This document shows, one piece after another, positions 7,026 to 14,859 of a stretch of DNA of 22,542 bases. Below the pieces are notes generated by a model. The model saw only the letters and a program-made list of their open reading frames with translations, was not told the origin of the DNA and ran no database searches. Source of the DNA: Desulfovibrio sp. (GTDB lineage Bacteria; Desulfobacterota; Desulfovibrionia; Desulfovibrionales; Desulfovibrionaceae). The stretch's first letter is position 1, and each line of letters starts with the position of its first letter. Location: the NCBI GenBank assembly GCA_022837365.1, contig JALHHV010000051.1, positions 1-22,542 on the forward strand, written 5' to 3'. The position numbers were made by a program, and so were the translations under genes.

Positions 7026-7634
7026 TCAGTTCCTGTTGGCCTGCACGGCGCCGCACGCATGCGCGGCGTCGATTTCCGCAAGCAGATGCTCAAGGTCAAG
7101 GCCGGGCGAGGGGGCGGGCAGCAGGCCCCGGCCCATTCGGGCCACCTCGTCGCACCAGCGGGTCAGTTCCTTCACGCCGTAACGTCCCGTATCGAACATG
7201 CGGAAGGCCTTTTCGGCCCTTTCCGGCACGCCGCGCGACGTGATGTGCAGCCCCAGCAGCACCGCGCCGGGCGCATGCTCCACATGCGTCACGCGGGTGC
7301 CAAGGAACAGCGTACAGTAGCGGGTCTCCGCGCCGGGCGCGGGGGACATCAGCTTGAGATACACGTACAGCACCCCGCCGGGCGGGCCGCTTTCCGGAAC
7401 AAGGCGCAGGCAGTGCGCCGCCCCTTCATCGAGGCGCAGGCGCAGGCCCCGCGTGCTCACGTCGGTCAGGGCGATGCCGCCCGCTCCCGCAAGCCCCAGC
7501 ACGTCGGGCGCGCCCAGGTCCTCCAGCGTCAGTCGGCCACCGGCGCCATCGCGTCCGTACCACAGGGCCACCTCGCGCAGGAAGCCTGCCGGTGCGTCCA
7601 CCCTGTAGTTGTTCCTGCGCTCGCTCTCGTCCAT
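7026..7634 (-). CDS. PilZ-domain c-di-GMP receptor upstream of motAB
   Basis: 202 aa. The N-terminus carries the PilZ RxxxR motif (RNNYR, residues 7-11), and D-x-S-x-x-G follows at 58-63 (DVSTRG). Together these form the c-di-GMP binding signature. The body (about 50-135) is the expected beta-barrel length. The C-terminus (about 136-200) is an extra helical region of unknown role. No YcgR_N domain is visible; the protein has only a short N-terminal arm. Its place as first gene of an operon with motA and motB suggests that it adjusts stator activity or assembly in response to c-di-GMP, as YcgR does in enterics; this is inference. The Shine-Dalgarno is weak, and a 14-bp tandem repeat lies directly before the start codon. 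Confidence 0.8.
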   Translation of the reverse strand: MDESERRNNYRVDAPAGFLREVALWYGRDGAGGRLTLEDLGAPDVLGLAGAGGIALTDVSTRGLRLRLDEGAAHCLRLVPESGPPGGVLYVYLKLMSPAPGAETRYCTLFLGTRVTHVEHAPGAVLLGLHITSRGVPERAEKAFRMFDTGRYGVKELTRWCDEVARMGRGLLPAPSPGLDLEHLLAEIDAAHACGAVQANRN

Positions 7635-7636
7635 CC

Positions 7637-7677
7637 GGTCACACTCGGCTGGTCACGCTCGGCTGGCACGCTCGACT
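7637..7677 (-). repeat. 14-bp tandem repeat at the pilZ start
   Basis: The unit GGTCAC(A/G)CTCGGCT occurs at 7637-7650 and 7651-7664. A shortened, changed copy follows at 7665-7677. It fills the 5' untranslated region where the ribosome-binding site of the pilZ-motA-motB operon should be. Confidence 0.7.
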
Positions 7678-7771
7678 GGTGTGCCCGGCTTGCCGGGCTC
7701 GGCCGGGCGTGTTCCGGCGCTGTCCGTTCCATGGCGCGTACAACACGGGCCGTGCGGCCCGCCAGCGGACC

Positions 7772-7870
7772 GTACCCGGTGCAGTCCCGCGATTGTAGCC
7801 GAGAAAACACCACAAGGAAAGTGGGGGAGGCCCCAATGACAACATGCTCCCTGGCCGGAGCGTCCCGTGC
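7772..7870 (+). promoter_or_regulatory. degenerate cobalamin-riboswitch-like segment
   Basis: Several pieces occur in the order found in cobalamin riboswitches. CCCGGTG is at 7775-7781. GTCCCGCGATTGTAGCC (7784-7800) resembles the conserved GTCCCGCCACTGTAACC core. CCAC and GTGG (7810-7813, 7821-7824) run into GGGGAGGCC (7824-7832). CCGGAG (7855-7860) resembles the first part of the B12 box. The stem normally present between the first two elements is missing and the B12 box is poor, so it may be an eroded copy or a chance resemblance. The downstream gene shows no link to B12. Confidence 0.3.
7792..7797 (-). promoter_or_regulatory. candidate -10 box for pilZ-motA-motB
   Basis: TACAAT on the minus strand (5 of 6 matches to TATAAT) is the best -10 candidate upstream of the pilZ gene, about 155 bases from its start codon. 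No good -35 box is visible at proper spacing, so the call is weak. Confidence 0.25.
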
Positions 7871-7925
7871 GCACGTGACCGGCATCATCCCGTGGCTCCA
7901 GGATTGCATGGATGCATATTAGCTG

Positions 7926-7954
7926 TTGCATTGTTATATATAAAAAACTATAAC
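7926..7954 (+). promoter_or_regulatory. sigma70 promoter in an AT-rich island
   Basis: TTGCAT (7926-7931), a 17-base spacer and TATAAC (7949-7954) form a good promoter. Transcription would begin near 7961, essentially at the ATG (7962), implying a leaderless message; the ATG has no Shine-Dalgarno. A second TTGCAT at 7904-7909 and the ATGCAT at 7912-7917 could be regulator sites. Confidence 0.5.
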
Positions 7955-7961
7955 AGACGCC

Positions 7962-8464
7962 ATGAAGACCCCTTCCACCCACTCCTTCGTCCGTCTGCGC
8001 GACGCCATGCGCGCATTGGCGGCGTGGCTGGACGTCCCGGCATCCGGGCAGTCCCCCGGCGCATCCGCCCCCGAAGCCCTGCGCGTCCTGTGCGCCGCCG
8101 GGTTGCGCTGCCTTGCCGACAACGCGGAAGAGTACGACCGGCTCATAGACCGGCCCAACGCCTTTGCCGCGCATTTCGCCGCCACCGTGGCCATGCTGGC
8201 GAACGGCTTGACGACACCGCGTTCATGCTGGTGGAAGACATGGCCGCCCTGTTCCGGGAACGCATCCTGCGCGAGCCAGAAGCCCCGCCGCGCGACGTCG
8301 AACAGGCCCTGCTGGCCCATTTCGAGCGGTGCGGCGAATGGCTGCCCGCCGACGGCACCACGGTCACCGACTGGTACTACGTACGCCTGCCCGCCCTGGT
8401 CCTGGCCCAGCTGCTGCGCCGGGCAGAGGCCGCCACCCGCGCCGCCCGTCCCCCCGGCAGCTAG
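7962..8464 (+). pseudogene. small helical protein gene with a -1 frameshift
   Basis: Coding potential moves from one frame to another within about 8190-8212. The first part reads MKTPSTHSFVRLRDAMRAL through AATVAMLANGL. The second reads DDTAFMLVEDMAALFRERI to the stop at 8462-8464. One missing base, for example in the GGCTTGAC stretch, would restore a 167-aa all-helical protein. Both halves have the codon pattern of real genes and read as one continuous chain. I do not recognise the family; it contains no catalytic motif or membrane segment. A genuine frameshift mutation and a sequencing error in GC-rich DNA are equally possible. An independent gene starting at the ATG at 8225 is less likely. 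The promoter just upstream suggests leaderless expression. Confidence 0.5.
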
Positions 8465-8675
8465 ACGCCCGAAGGGCTTGCCGCACAAGGCCCCGCCGCC
8501 CGCGTCCGGCGTTCACCCCGTCCCTCCCGGTCCGCCCTCCCTTCACCCGTCCCGCCACACCCCGTCCACCGTCCCCGGCACCCGGCCCAGCCGCTGCCCC
8601 AGCCGCTGCCCCGGACGCGCGCCCGGACGCCGTGTCAGGACGCCGTGCAGCCACGCCCTCCGGCGGCTATACCCG

Positions 8676-8705
8676 TTGCGTTCGCCCGCGCGTTCTGCCA
8701 ATACT
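8676..8705 (+). promoter_or_regulatory. candidate promoter for the tandem sensor kinases
   Basis: TTGCGT (8676-8681), an 18-base spacer and AATACT (8700-8705) give a moderate match, with a start near 8712 and an approximately 37-base leader to the ATG at 8749. The rest of the 284-base gap (8465-8748) is GC-rich and holds short direct repeats (CCCAGCCGCTGC twice near 8586-8612). Confidence 0.35.
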
Positions 8706-8748
8706 GAAGGAAGTTCCACGTTCACCTCCTGCAGCACGAGTGCATCGC

Positions 8749-11223
8749 ATGCCCGCTTCGCGCCAAGCTCAGACCGGGCGTTCCCAGACCCCCGGCTCCG
8801 CCGCCGGCACCGCCCCCTCGTCGGGCCGCGAGGCCGACCACGACCCGCTGACGGCGGGCGCGAAACCGGGGGCGGCGCCAAGCCGGGATCCGCTCCGCTC
8901 CCGGCCAAACGAATTCCGGACCGGGCCGTCACGCTGGCTGTTCCCCTCCCTGCTGCTTTCCGCCTGCGCCCTGCTGGCCGCCATCACCTTCGCCGACCCC
9001 TACGCCCTGCCCGCCACCCCGCCGGTGCAGGCCCTGCTCGTCAATTCCTACGACCAGCGCATGCACTGGGTGCGCAACATCACCGACACCCTGGAGGCCG
9101 AACTGGCCCCTCCGGGCGGCAAGGTGCTGCTGCGGGTGGAGAACATGGACACCAAGGCGGTGCACGACGACGCCTACTTCGCCGCCTACGCCGCCATGCT
9201 GCGCGCCAAGTACGCCACCGTGCGGCCTGCGCTGCTGCTGTGTTCCGACGACCACGCCCTGAACTTCCTGCGCCGCTACCGCGACACGCTGTTCCCTGGG
9301 GTGCCCGTGGTCTTCGGCGGCGCCAACAACTTCACGCCCGCCCGCATCCAGGGCCTGGCCGGAGTCACCGGCGTCACCGAGGAACACTACCCCTACGATA
9401 CCGCGCAGTTCCTGCTGCGCGTCCATCCCGGCGTGGAAGAAATATTCGTCATCAACGACTACACCGAAAGCGGCCGTTCCACGGCGACGGAGCTTGCCGA
9501 TGCGCTGCGCCCCCTGGAAGGCCGCGTGCGGCTGCGCTGGAATTCCGACGTGCCCCTGGACGACCTGCTGCGCCAGGTGGCCTCGCTGGGCCCGGAAACC
9601 GCCGTGCTGCTGGGCGTGTACTATTCGGACGCCTCCGGGCGCACCGTAACCTATGAAGAGGCGGGCCTGCGCATCGCCGCGGCGGCCCGGGTGCCGGTAT
9701 ACTGCATCATGGGCTTCAACCTCGGCGGCAGCGTGGTGGGCGGCAAACTGGTCACGGGCGCGTCGCAGGGGCGCATCATGGCCGAGATGGGACGGCGCAT
9801 CCTGGCGGGCGAGGACCCGGCGGCCATCCCCGTGCGGCGGGGACCGGGCGAATTCCTCTTCGACGACGCCCAGTTGCGGCGCTGGCGCATCAGCGAGACC
9901 TCGCTGCCCCCCGGCAGCGAGGTGGTGGCGCGCCCCTTCTCGGTCTACCGCGCCTATTCACGGGAAATCCACGTCATCGCGGCCTTCGTGGCGGCCATGC
10001 TCGTCACCATCGCGGCCCTGGTGGCCGTCATGCGGCACAAGGCGCGCGCCGAGGCGGAACTGCGCAAGCTGCGCAACCTGCTCGGCAACATCCTGGATTC
10101 CATGCCCTCGGTGGTGGTGGGCGTCTCGCCCGAAGGGCGCATCATCCAGTGGAACCGCCAGGCGGTGCGCATGTCGGGCGTGGAACCCGCCGCCGCCATG
10201 GGCCGAAAACTGGAGGACGTCTTTCCGTACCTTGCCCCGCAGCTGCCGCGCGTGCGCGAAGCCCTGGACAGCCAGGAGCCCGTGCGCGGCGAACGGCTGA
10301 TACGCACCGAGGACGGCGTGCCCCGCTACGAGGACGTCACCGTGTTCCCCCTGGCGGCCAACGGCATGGAGGGCGCGGTGATCCGCCTGGACGACGTCAC
10401 CGAGCGGGAGCGGGTGCGCGAGATGATGATCCAGACCGAACGCATGCTCTCGGTGGGGGGCCTTGCGGCGGGCATGGCCCACGAGATCAACAACCCCCTC
10501 GGCGGCATCCTCCAGGCGGTGCAGAACGTGCTGCGCCGCATCGAGCCGGGGCGCGCCGCCAACGACGAGGCAGCCCGCGCCATGGGCTGCACCGTGGAGC
10601 AGGTGCGCGACTACCTGGAACGGCGCGGCGTGCTGCGCATGGCCGCAGGCGTGCGCGAGGCGGGCCTGCGGGCCGCGCGCATCGTGGCCAACATGCTCAA
10701 TTTCAGCCGCCGCAGCACCTCGTCGCACATGGAATGCGACATCGGCGGGCTGGTGGCCACCGCCGTGGATCTTGCCGCCAACGACTACAGCTTCCGCAAG
10801 AACCACGACTTCCGCAGGCTGCGGGTGAACGTCCTGGTGCCGCCGGACCTGCCAAGGCCGGCCTGCCTGCCCACCGAGGTGGAGCAGGTGCTGCTGAACC
10901 TGCTGCGCAACGCCGCGCAAGCCCTGGCCGGGTTCACTCCGGCCGACGGCGCGCCGCCCACCATCACCGTGCGCGCGGAGCACCGCCCGGAAGGGGTGGC
11001 CGTCTCCGTCGCCGACAACGGTCCCGGCATACCGCCGGAGGTGCGGGCCAGGGTCTTCGACCCGTTCTACACCACCCGCCCGCCCGGCGAAGGCACCGGC
11101 CTGGGGCTTTCGGTGGCGTTCTTCATCATCACCCAGAACCACAAGGGCACGTTCTCCGTGGTTTCGGAGCCCGGACAGGGCGCGACCTTCACGTTCACCC
11201 TGCCGCTGGGGGAGACGCCATGA
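8749..11223 (+). CDS. membrane histidine kinase with substrate-binding-protein-like sensor (paralogue 1)
   Basis: 824 aa. A polar, probably cytoplasmic N-tail (1-60) precedes the first membrane helix (about 63-82). The periplasmic sensor (about 93-390) resembles ABC-type substrate-binding proteins of the ABC_sub_bind class (QALLVNSYDQRMHWV, RVENMDTK, LFPGVPVVFGGAN). A second helix (about 405-427) and a PAS domain (about 441-554) follow. The HisKA motif GMAHEINNP has phospho-acceptor His578. A HATPase_c domain ends the protein (VEQVLLNLLRNAAQA, DNGPGIP, GTGLGL near 782). It should autophosphorylate on sensing an unknown periplasmic ligand. No receiver domain or response regulator gene adjoins it. 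Its stop overlaps the start of a close paralogue (ATGA). The start is uncertain: 8749 has no clear Shine-Dalgarno, and a GTG at 8740 is an alternative. Confidence 0.85.
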   Translation: MPASRQAQTGRSQTPGSAAGTAPSSGREADHDPLTAGAKPGAAPSRDPLRSRPNEFRTGPSRWLFPSLLLSACALLAAITFADPYALPATPPVQALLVNSYDQRMHWVRNITDTLEAELAPPGGKVLLRVENMDTKAVHDDAYFAAYAAMLRAKYATVRPALLLCSDDHALNFLRRYRDTLFPGVPVVFGGANNFTPARIQGLAGVTGVTEEHYPYDTAQFLLRVHPGVEEIFVINDYTESGRSTATELADALRPLEGRVRLRWNSDVPLDDLLRQVASLGPETAVLLGVYYSDASGRTVTYEEAGLRIAAAARVPVYCIMGFNLGGSVVGGKLVTGASQGRIMAEMGRRILAGEDPAAIPVRRGPGEFLFDDAQLRRWRISETSLPPGSEVVARPFSVYRAYSREIHVIAAFVAAMLVTIAALVAVMRHKARAEAELRKLRNLLGNILDSMPSVVVGVSPEGRIIQWNRQAVRMSGVEPAAAMGRKLEDVFPYLAPQLPRVREALDSQEPVRGERLIRTEDGVPRYEDVTVFPLAANGMEGAVIRLDDVTERERVREMMIQTERMLSVGGLAAGMAHEINNPLGGILQAVQNVLRRIEPGRAANDEAARAMGCTVEQVRDYLERRGVLRMAAGVREAGLRAARIVANMLNFSRRSTSSHMECDIGGLVATAVDLAANDYSFRKNHDFRRLRVNVLVPPDLPRPACLPTEVEQVLLNLLRNAAQALAGFTPADGAPPTITVRAEHRPEGVAVSVADNGPGIPPEVRARVFDPFYTTRPPGEGTGLGLSVAFFIITQNHKGTFSVVSEPGQGATFTFTLPLGETP

Positions 11224-13760
11224 GCACCGCACCCCGCTCCATCCGGCGCGGCGCGCGTGGCGGGCCGTCCCGGTTGCGCCTGCCTGCCCGGCTGCGCCTG
11301 ACGCTGGCCTGCCTGTCCCTGTGCCTGGCGATGGCGCTCTGCGGAGCCGCAGCCCGCGCCGCCACCGGCACGGACTCGCCGCCCGGCGTGGCGGACGGCG
11401 CGCCTTCCTTCGCGCCATCAGGAACACCGGGCGAGGGCACTTCCCCCCACGCGGAAGCCAACGCCACGTCCGAGGCCGTGGCCCGCTCGGTGGCCGATTC
11501 CGTGGTCCAGACCCTGGCCGACTCCATCGCCGCGCGTGGCGGCCAGGCGCAGGATACCCGGCAACTGGTGCTGCTGCTGCATTCCTACGAGCAGGGCATG
11601 GGCCGGGTGCGCGAAATCACCGACACCGTGGAGCGCATGCTGGCCCCCATGACCAACAACATCGCCCTGCGCGTGGAAAACCTGGATTCCAAGCGCGTGC
11701 GCTCCCCGGAATACCTCGAGGCCTTCGCCGCCGTGCTGGCCCTGAAATACGCGGGGCGCACCCCCGCCCTCATCCTGGCCAGCGACGATGACGCCCTCGA
11801 TTTCCTGGCGGTGCGGCACGCCACGCTGTTCCCCGGCGTGCCCGTGCTGTTCTGCGGGGTGAACCATTACCATGACAGCCTGAAGGCGGCCATCTCGCCG
11901 CTTTCGGGCGTGCTGAGCACCTTTTCCCCCCGCGAGACCGTGCAGGCCATGCTGGAACTGCACCCCGGCACCCGCCACGTCTACCTGGTCAACGACCATA
12001 CCGAGACCGGGCGGGCAGTGGCGCGGGACGCGCGGCGGCAACTGGCGGACCTGCCCGGCGGCGTGGAGGTGCACGAATTCCCTCCCCTGCCTTTCGACGA
12101 TCTGCTGTCCCGGCTGGCCACCCTGCCGCAGGACGCAGCCGTGCTGCTGGGCGTGTATTTCGAGGACAGCGCGGGCTACGCCACCACCTTCGAGGACATG
12201 GGCGAACGCATCGCCGGCGCCGCGCGGGTGCCCGTGCACTGCCTGGTGGACTTCAACCTGCGCGGCGCCGTGGTGGGGGGCAAGGTGTCCGGGGCCTCGA
12301 TGCAGGCAGAGGCCATGAGCCGCATGGCCCTGCGGGCGCTTTCCGGCACGCGCGTGGAGGACATGCCGACGCAGGCGGAAGGGGTGAACCGCTTCCTGTA
12401 CCGCGCCCCCTCGCTGGAGCGGTGGGCCATCTCCGAACGCCGCCTGCCCGAGGGCAGCACCGTGGTGGACCGTCCCTTCTCGCTTTACCGGGCCTACCGC
12501 ACCCACCTCAACGTGCTGGCCCTGTTCATGGTCTCGCTGGCGTCCACCATCGCGGTGCTGGTGTACATGATGCGCCGCCGGGCCGCCTCGGAACGGCAGT
12601 TGCGGCGGCTGCGCAACCTGCTGGCCAACACCCTGGATTCCATGCCCTCGGTCATCGTCGGCGTGTCGCCGGAAGGCCGCGTCACCCACTGGAACCGCCA
12701 CGCGGCCGCCGCCACCGGCCTGGACGCGGGCGAGGCCGTGGGGCACTCGCTGGGCCAGGTGTTCCCCCGGCTGGACCGTTTGAAGCCGCTGGTGTTCGAG
12801 GCGCTGGAGGACGGCCAGATACGCGACGGACAGCGCCTGCTGCACCCCGAGGGCGACATGGTGCGCTACGAGGACGTGACGGTCTTTCCGCTGGTGGCCA
12901 ACGGTGCGCAGGGGGCCGTCATCCGCGTGGACGACGTGACCGAGCGCGAGCGCATCCGCGAAATGATGATCCAGACGGAAAAGATGCTTACCGTGGGCGG
13001 CCTTGCGGCGGGCATGGCCCACGAGATCAACAACCCCCTCGGCGGCATCCTGCAGGCGGTACAGAACATGCGCCGCCGTGTGGAGGCGGGGCGTCCCGGC
13101 AACGAGGCCGCCGCCCGCGAGGCCGGGCTGACCCTGGCCCAGGTGCGCGGCTACCTGGAGCGGCGCGAAATACTGCGCATGCTCGACGACATCGCCGCCT
13201 CCGGGGCGCGGGCCGCGCACATCGTGACCAACATGCTCGATTTCAGCCGCCGCGCCGATGGCTCGTTCGCGGAGCAGGACCTGCACCGGCTCATCGAGAA
13301 CACCCTGGAACTGGCCGCCAACGACTACGACCTGAAGAAGCTGTACGACTTCCGCACGTTGCGCATCGTGCGCCAGTACGCACCCATGCTGCCCGAGGTG
13401 CCCTGCCTGTCCACCGAGGTGGAGCAGGTGCTGCTGAACCTGTTCAAGAACGCCGCCCAGGCCCTGGCCGCCGTTCCCCCGGCCGACGGCGCCCCGCCCA
13501 CCCTGACCATCCGCACCGAACGCCACCACTACCTGGTGGCGGTGACCGTGAGCGACAACGGTCCGGGCATGACGCCCGAGGTGCGGGCCCGCGTCTTCGA
13601 CCCCTTCTACACCACCAAACCCCCCGGCGAAGGCACCGGGCTGGGGCTGTCGGTGTCGTATTTCCTGATCACCCACAATCACGGCGGCAGCTTCGCCCTG
13701 CACTCCGAGCCGGGCAAGGGCGCGCACTTCACGTTCACCCTGCCCCTGCGGCAACGCTAG
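11220..13760 (+). CDS. membrane histidine kinase with substrate-binding-protein-like sensor (paralogue 2)
   Basis: 846 aa, with the same architecture as the upstream kinase. An N-terminal hydrophobic signal/anchor (about 24-46) ends in AAARA/AT. A Pro/Gly-rich and helical linker (47-110) follows. The periplasmic sensor begins LVLLLHSYEQGMGRV and contains RVENLDSKR and LFPGVPVLFCGVN. Then come a membrane helix (about 430-452), PAS (from about 464), HisKA with His601 (GMAHEINNP) and HATPase_c (DNGPGM, GTGLGL near 806). PAS and kinase parts are near-identical in long stretches to paralogue 1, while the sensor parts differ more. That points to tandem duplication with divergence in ligand. The ATG overlaps the previous stop by four bases, so the two are co-translated. 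No cognate regulator is in the window. A small hairpin (13788-13798) after the stop is the only terminator candidate. Confidence 0.88.
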   Translation: MSTAPRSIRRGARGGPSRLRLPARLRLTLACLSLCLAMALCGAAARAATGTDSPPGVADGAPSFAPSGTPGEGTSPHAEANATSEAVARSVADSVVQTLADSIAARGGQAQDTRQLVLLLHSYEQGMGRVREITDTVERMLAPMTNNIALRVENLDSKRVRSPEYLEAFAAVLALKYAGRTPALILASDDDALDFLAVRHATLFPGVPVLFCGVNHYHDSLKAAISPLSGVLSTFSPRETVQAMLELHPGTRHVYLVNDHTETGRAVARDARRQLADLPGGVEVHEFPPLPFDDLLSRLATLPQDAAVLLGVYFEDSAGYATTFEDMGERIAGAARVPVHCLVDFNLRGAVVGGKVSGASMQAEAMSRMALRALSGTRVEDMPTQAEGVNRFLYRAPSLERWAISERRLPEGSTVVDRPFSLYRAYRTHLNVLALFMVSLASTIAVLVYMMRRRAASERQLRRLRNLLANTLDSMPSVIVGVSPEGRVTHWNRHAAAATGLDAGEAVGHSLGQVFPRLDRLKPLVFEALEDGQIRDGQRLLHPEGDMVRYEDVTVFPLVANGAQGAVIRVDDVTERERIREMMIQTEKMLTVGGLAAGMAHEINNPLGGILQAVQNMRRRVEAGRPGNEAAAREAGLTLAQVRGYLERREILRMLDDIAASGARAAHIVTNMLDFSRRADGSFAEQDLHRLIENTLELAANDYDLKKLYDFRTLRIVRQYAPMLPEVPCLSTEVEQVLLNLFKNAAQALAAVPPADGAPPTLTIRTERHHYLVAVTVSDNGPGMTPEVRARVFDPFYTTKPPGEGTGLGLSVSYFLITHNHGGSFALHSEPGKGAHFTFTLPLRQR

Positions 13761-13853
13761 GGGCCGGATCGAAACATGCCGTCCTGCGCCCTTCGGGCAC
13801 ACATGGACAGCCCCCTCCATCATGCGCATATTCTGGCAAGGCAGGCGGTTCAC

Positions 13854-13881
13854 TTGACCGCAGGCAGCGCCGTGGCACAAT
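13854..13881 (+). promoter_or_regulatory. sigma70 promoter for the DUF4136-like lipoprotein gene
   Basis: TTGACC (13854-13859), a 16-base spacer and CACAAT (13876-13881) place the start near 13888, about 70 bases before the ATG at 13958. Confidence 0.5.
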
Positions 13882-13957
13882 GAGCCCGGCCCCGGAAACC
13901 ATGCAACCCGTCGTTCCATCCGGCAGACTTGCCGATCGCATACGCAAAGGACATCAC

Positions 13958-14727
13958 ATGGACGCCCGCATCGCATGCGCCCCCCGCCTCCCGCATACCC
14001 TGCGCCTGCTGGCCTGCCTGCTCGCGCTGGCCGTGCTGCTGGCCACGGGGTGCGCCCCGCGCATGAAGGCCGACGTGCAGGCCGTTTCGGCCCCCGGCTA
14101 CCGCAAGGCCGGGCAGAGCTACGTGCTGGTGCCCGGCGCCGCGCTGGCCACCCTGAACGCCGTCAACGCCGACGTGTTCCGCCAGTCCACCCAGCGGCTG
14201 CGGGCCGTGCTCACCGGGCACGGCTACCGCGAGGCCGCCACCCCCGAGGCGGCGGACATGGCCGTGGTGGTGGAATGGAAGGTGGACGGCCCGCACGAGG
14301 TGCCGGACCCCACGGCCTATTCCCGGCCGTCCGTGGGCATCGGCGTCGGCTACGGCTCGTGGCCGTGGTACGGCGGGGCCTACGGCAGCCGCTACGGCGG
14401 CTGGGGATACGGCGGCTATCGCGGCTTCGGCACCGGCTACGGCTACCCGCCGCCCATGACGGTGGTGCACACCCGCACCCTGTCCATCGAGGCGCGCGAC
14501 CTGCGGCCCGGCGCACGCCCATCGGCACCGTGGAAGGCCTGCCCTCCCCGGCCGAACTGACCGGCCCCGTGCTGTGGAAGGTGGTGGTCTCCAGCACCGG
14601 CAGTTCGCGCAACATCCAGAACATCCTGCCCGCGCTCACCGTGGCCGCCTCGCGCTGGATAGGCCTCACGGCCAACGTCAAGGTGGCCGTGGACGACGAA
14701 CTCAACGTGACCATTCAGGGCCAATAG
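13958..14727 (+). pseudogene. DUF4136-like lipoprotein gene with a -1 frameshift near the 3' end
   Basis: The start has AAAGGA (13946-13951) six bases upstream. A signal peptide ends in the lipobox LLATGC (Cys32). The next part (SYVLVPGAALATLNAV and the following helices, ADMAVVVEWKVDG) resembles DUF4136-type envelope lipoproteins. A Gly/Tyr-rich segment (about residues 125-165) follows. Around 14500-14520 coding potential moves to another frame. The original frame ends at 14560 in unlikely sequence. The other frame reads TPIGTVEGLPSPAELTGPVLWKV on to the stop at 14725-14727 and looks like the true C-terminus. Restoring one base gives 256 aa. Either the gene is damaged or the sequence has a one-base error in a GC-rich stretch. 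The protein would sit in the outer membrane, with unknown function. Confidence 0.65.
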
Positions 14728-14765
14728 GGGGCAGCGGCCCCGGCCCGCGAACTCCAATGGAATCA

Positions 14766-14793
14766 GGGCCGGACGGCATCAGCCGCCCGGCCC
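14766..14793. terminator. hairpin between convergent transcription units
   Basis: GGGCCGG-A-CGGC (14766-14777) pairs with GCCG-C-CCGGCCC (14782-14793) around the loop ATCA, giving 11 pairs and one mismatch, followed by CGGTTGTT on the plus strand. It lies between the lipoprotein gene (+) and the end of the phage-like minus-strand operon, so it probably stops transcription from both sides. Confidence 0.6.
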
Positions 14794-14859
14794 CGGTTGT
14801 TCCGGAAATTTCCGCGCCGCCGCGCCGGGTGCGTCCCGGCGCGTCCTCATCCCCGGCGG

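Noticed and set aside
8190..8212. Programmed ribosomal frameshift in the 7962 gene
   Set aside because: No slippery heptamer or downstream pseudoknot is seen. A one-base loss or sequencing error explains the data more simply.
8543..8719. 58-aa minus-strand frame with a GTG start and perfect AGGAGG upstream
   Set aside because: The encoded sequence is Arg/Gly-rich, without any fold, and lies over the promoter region of the kinase pair. The Shine-Dalgarno match is probably chance.
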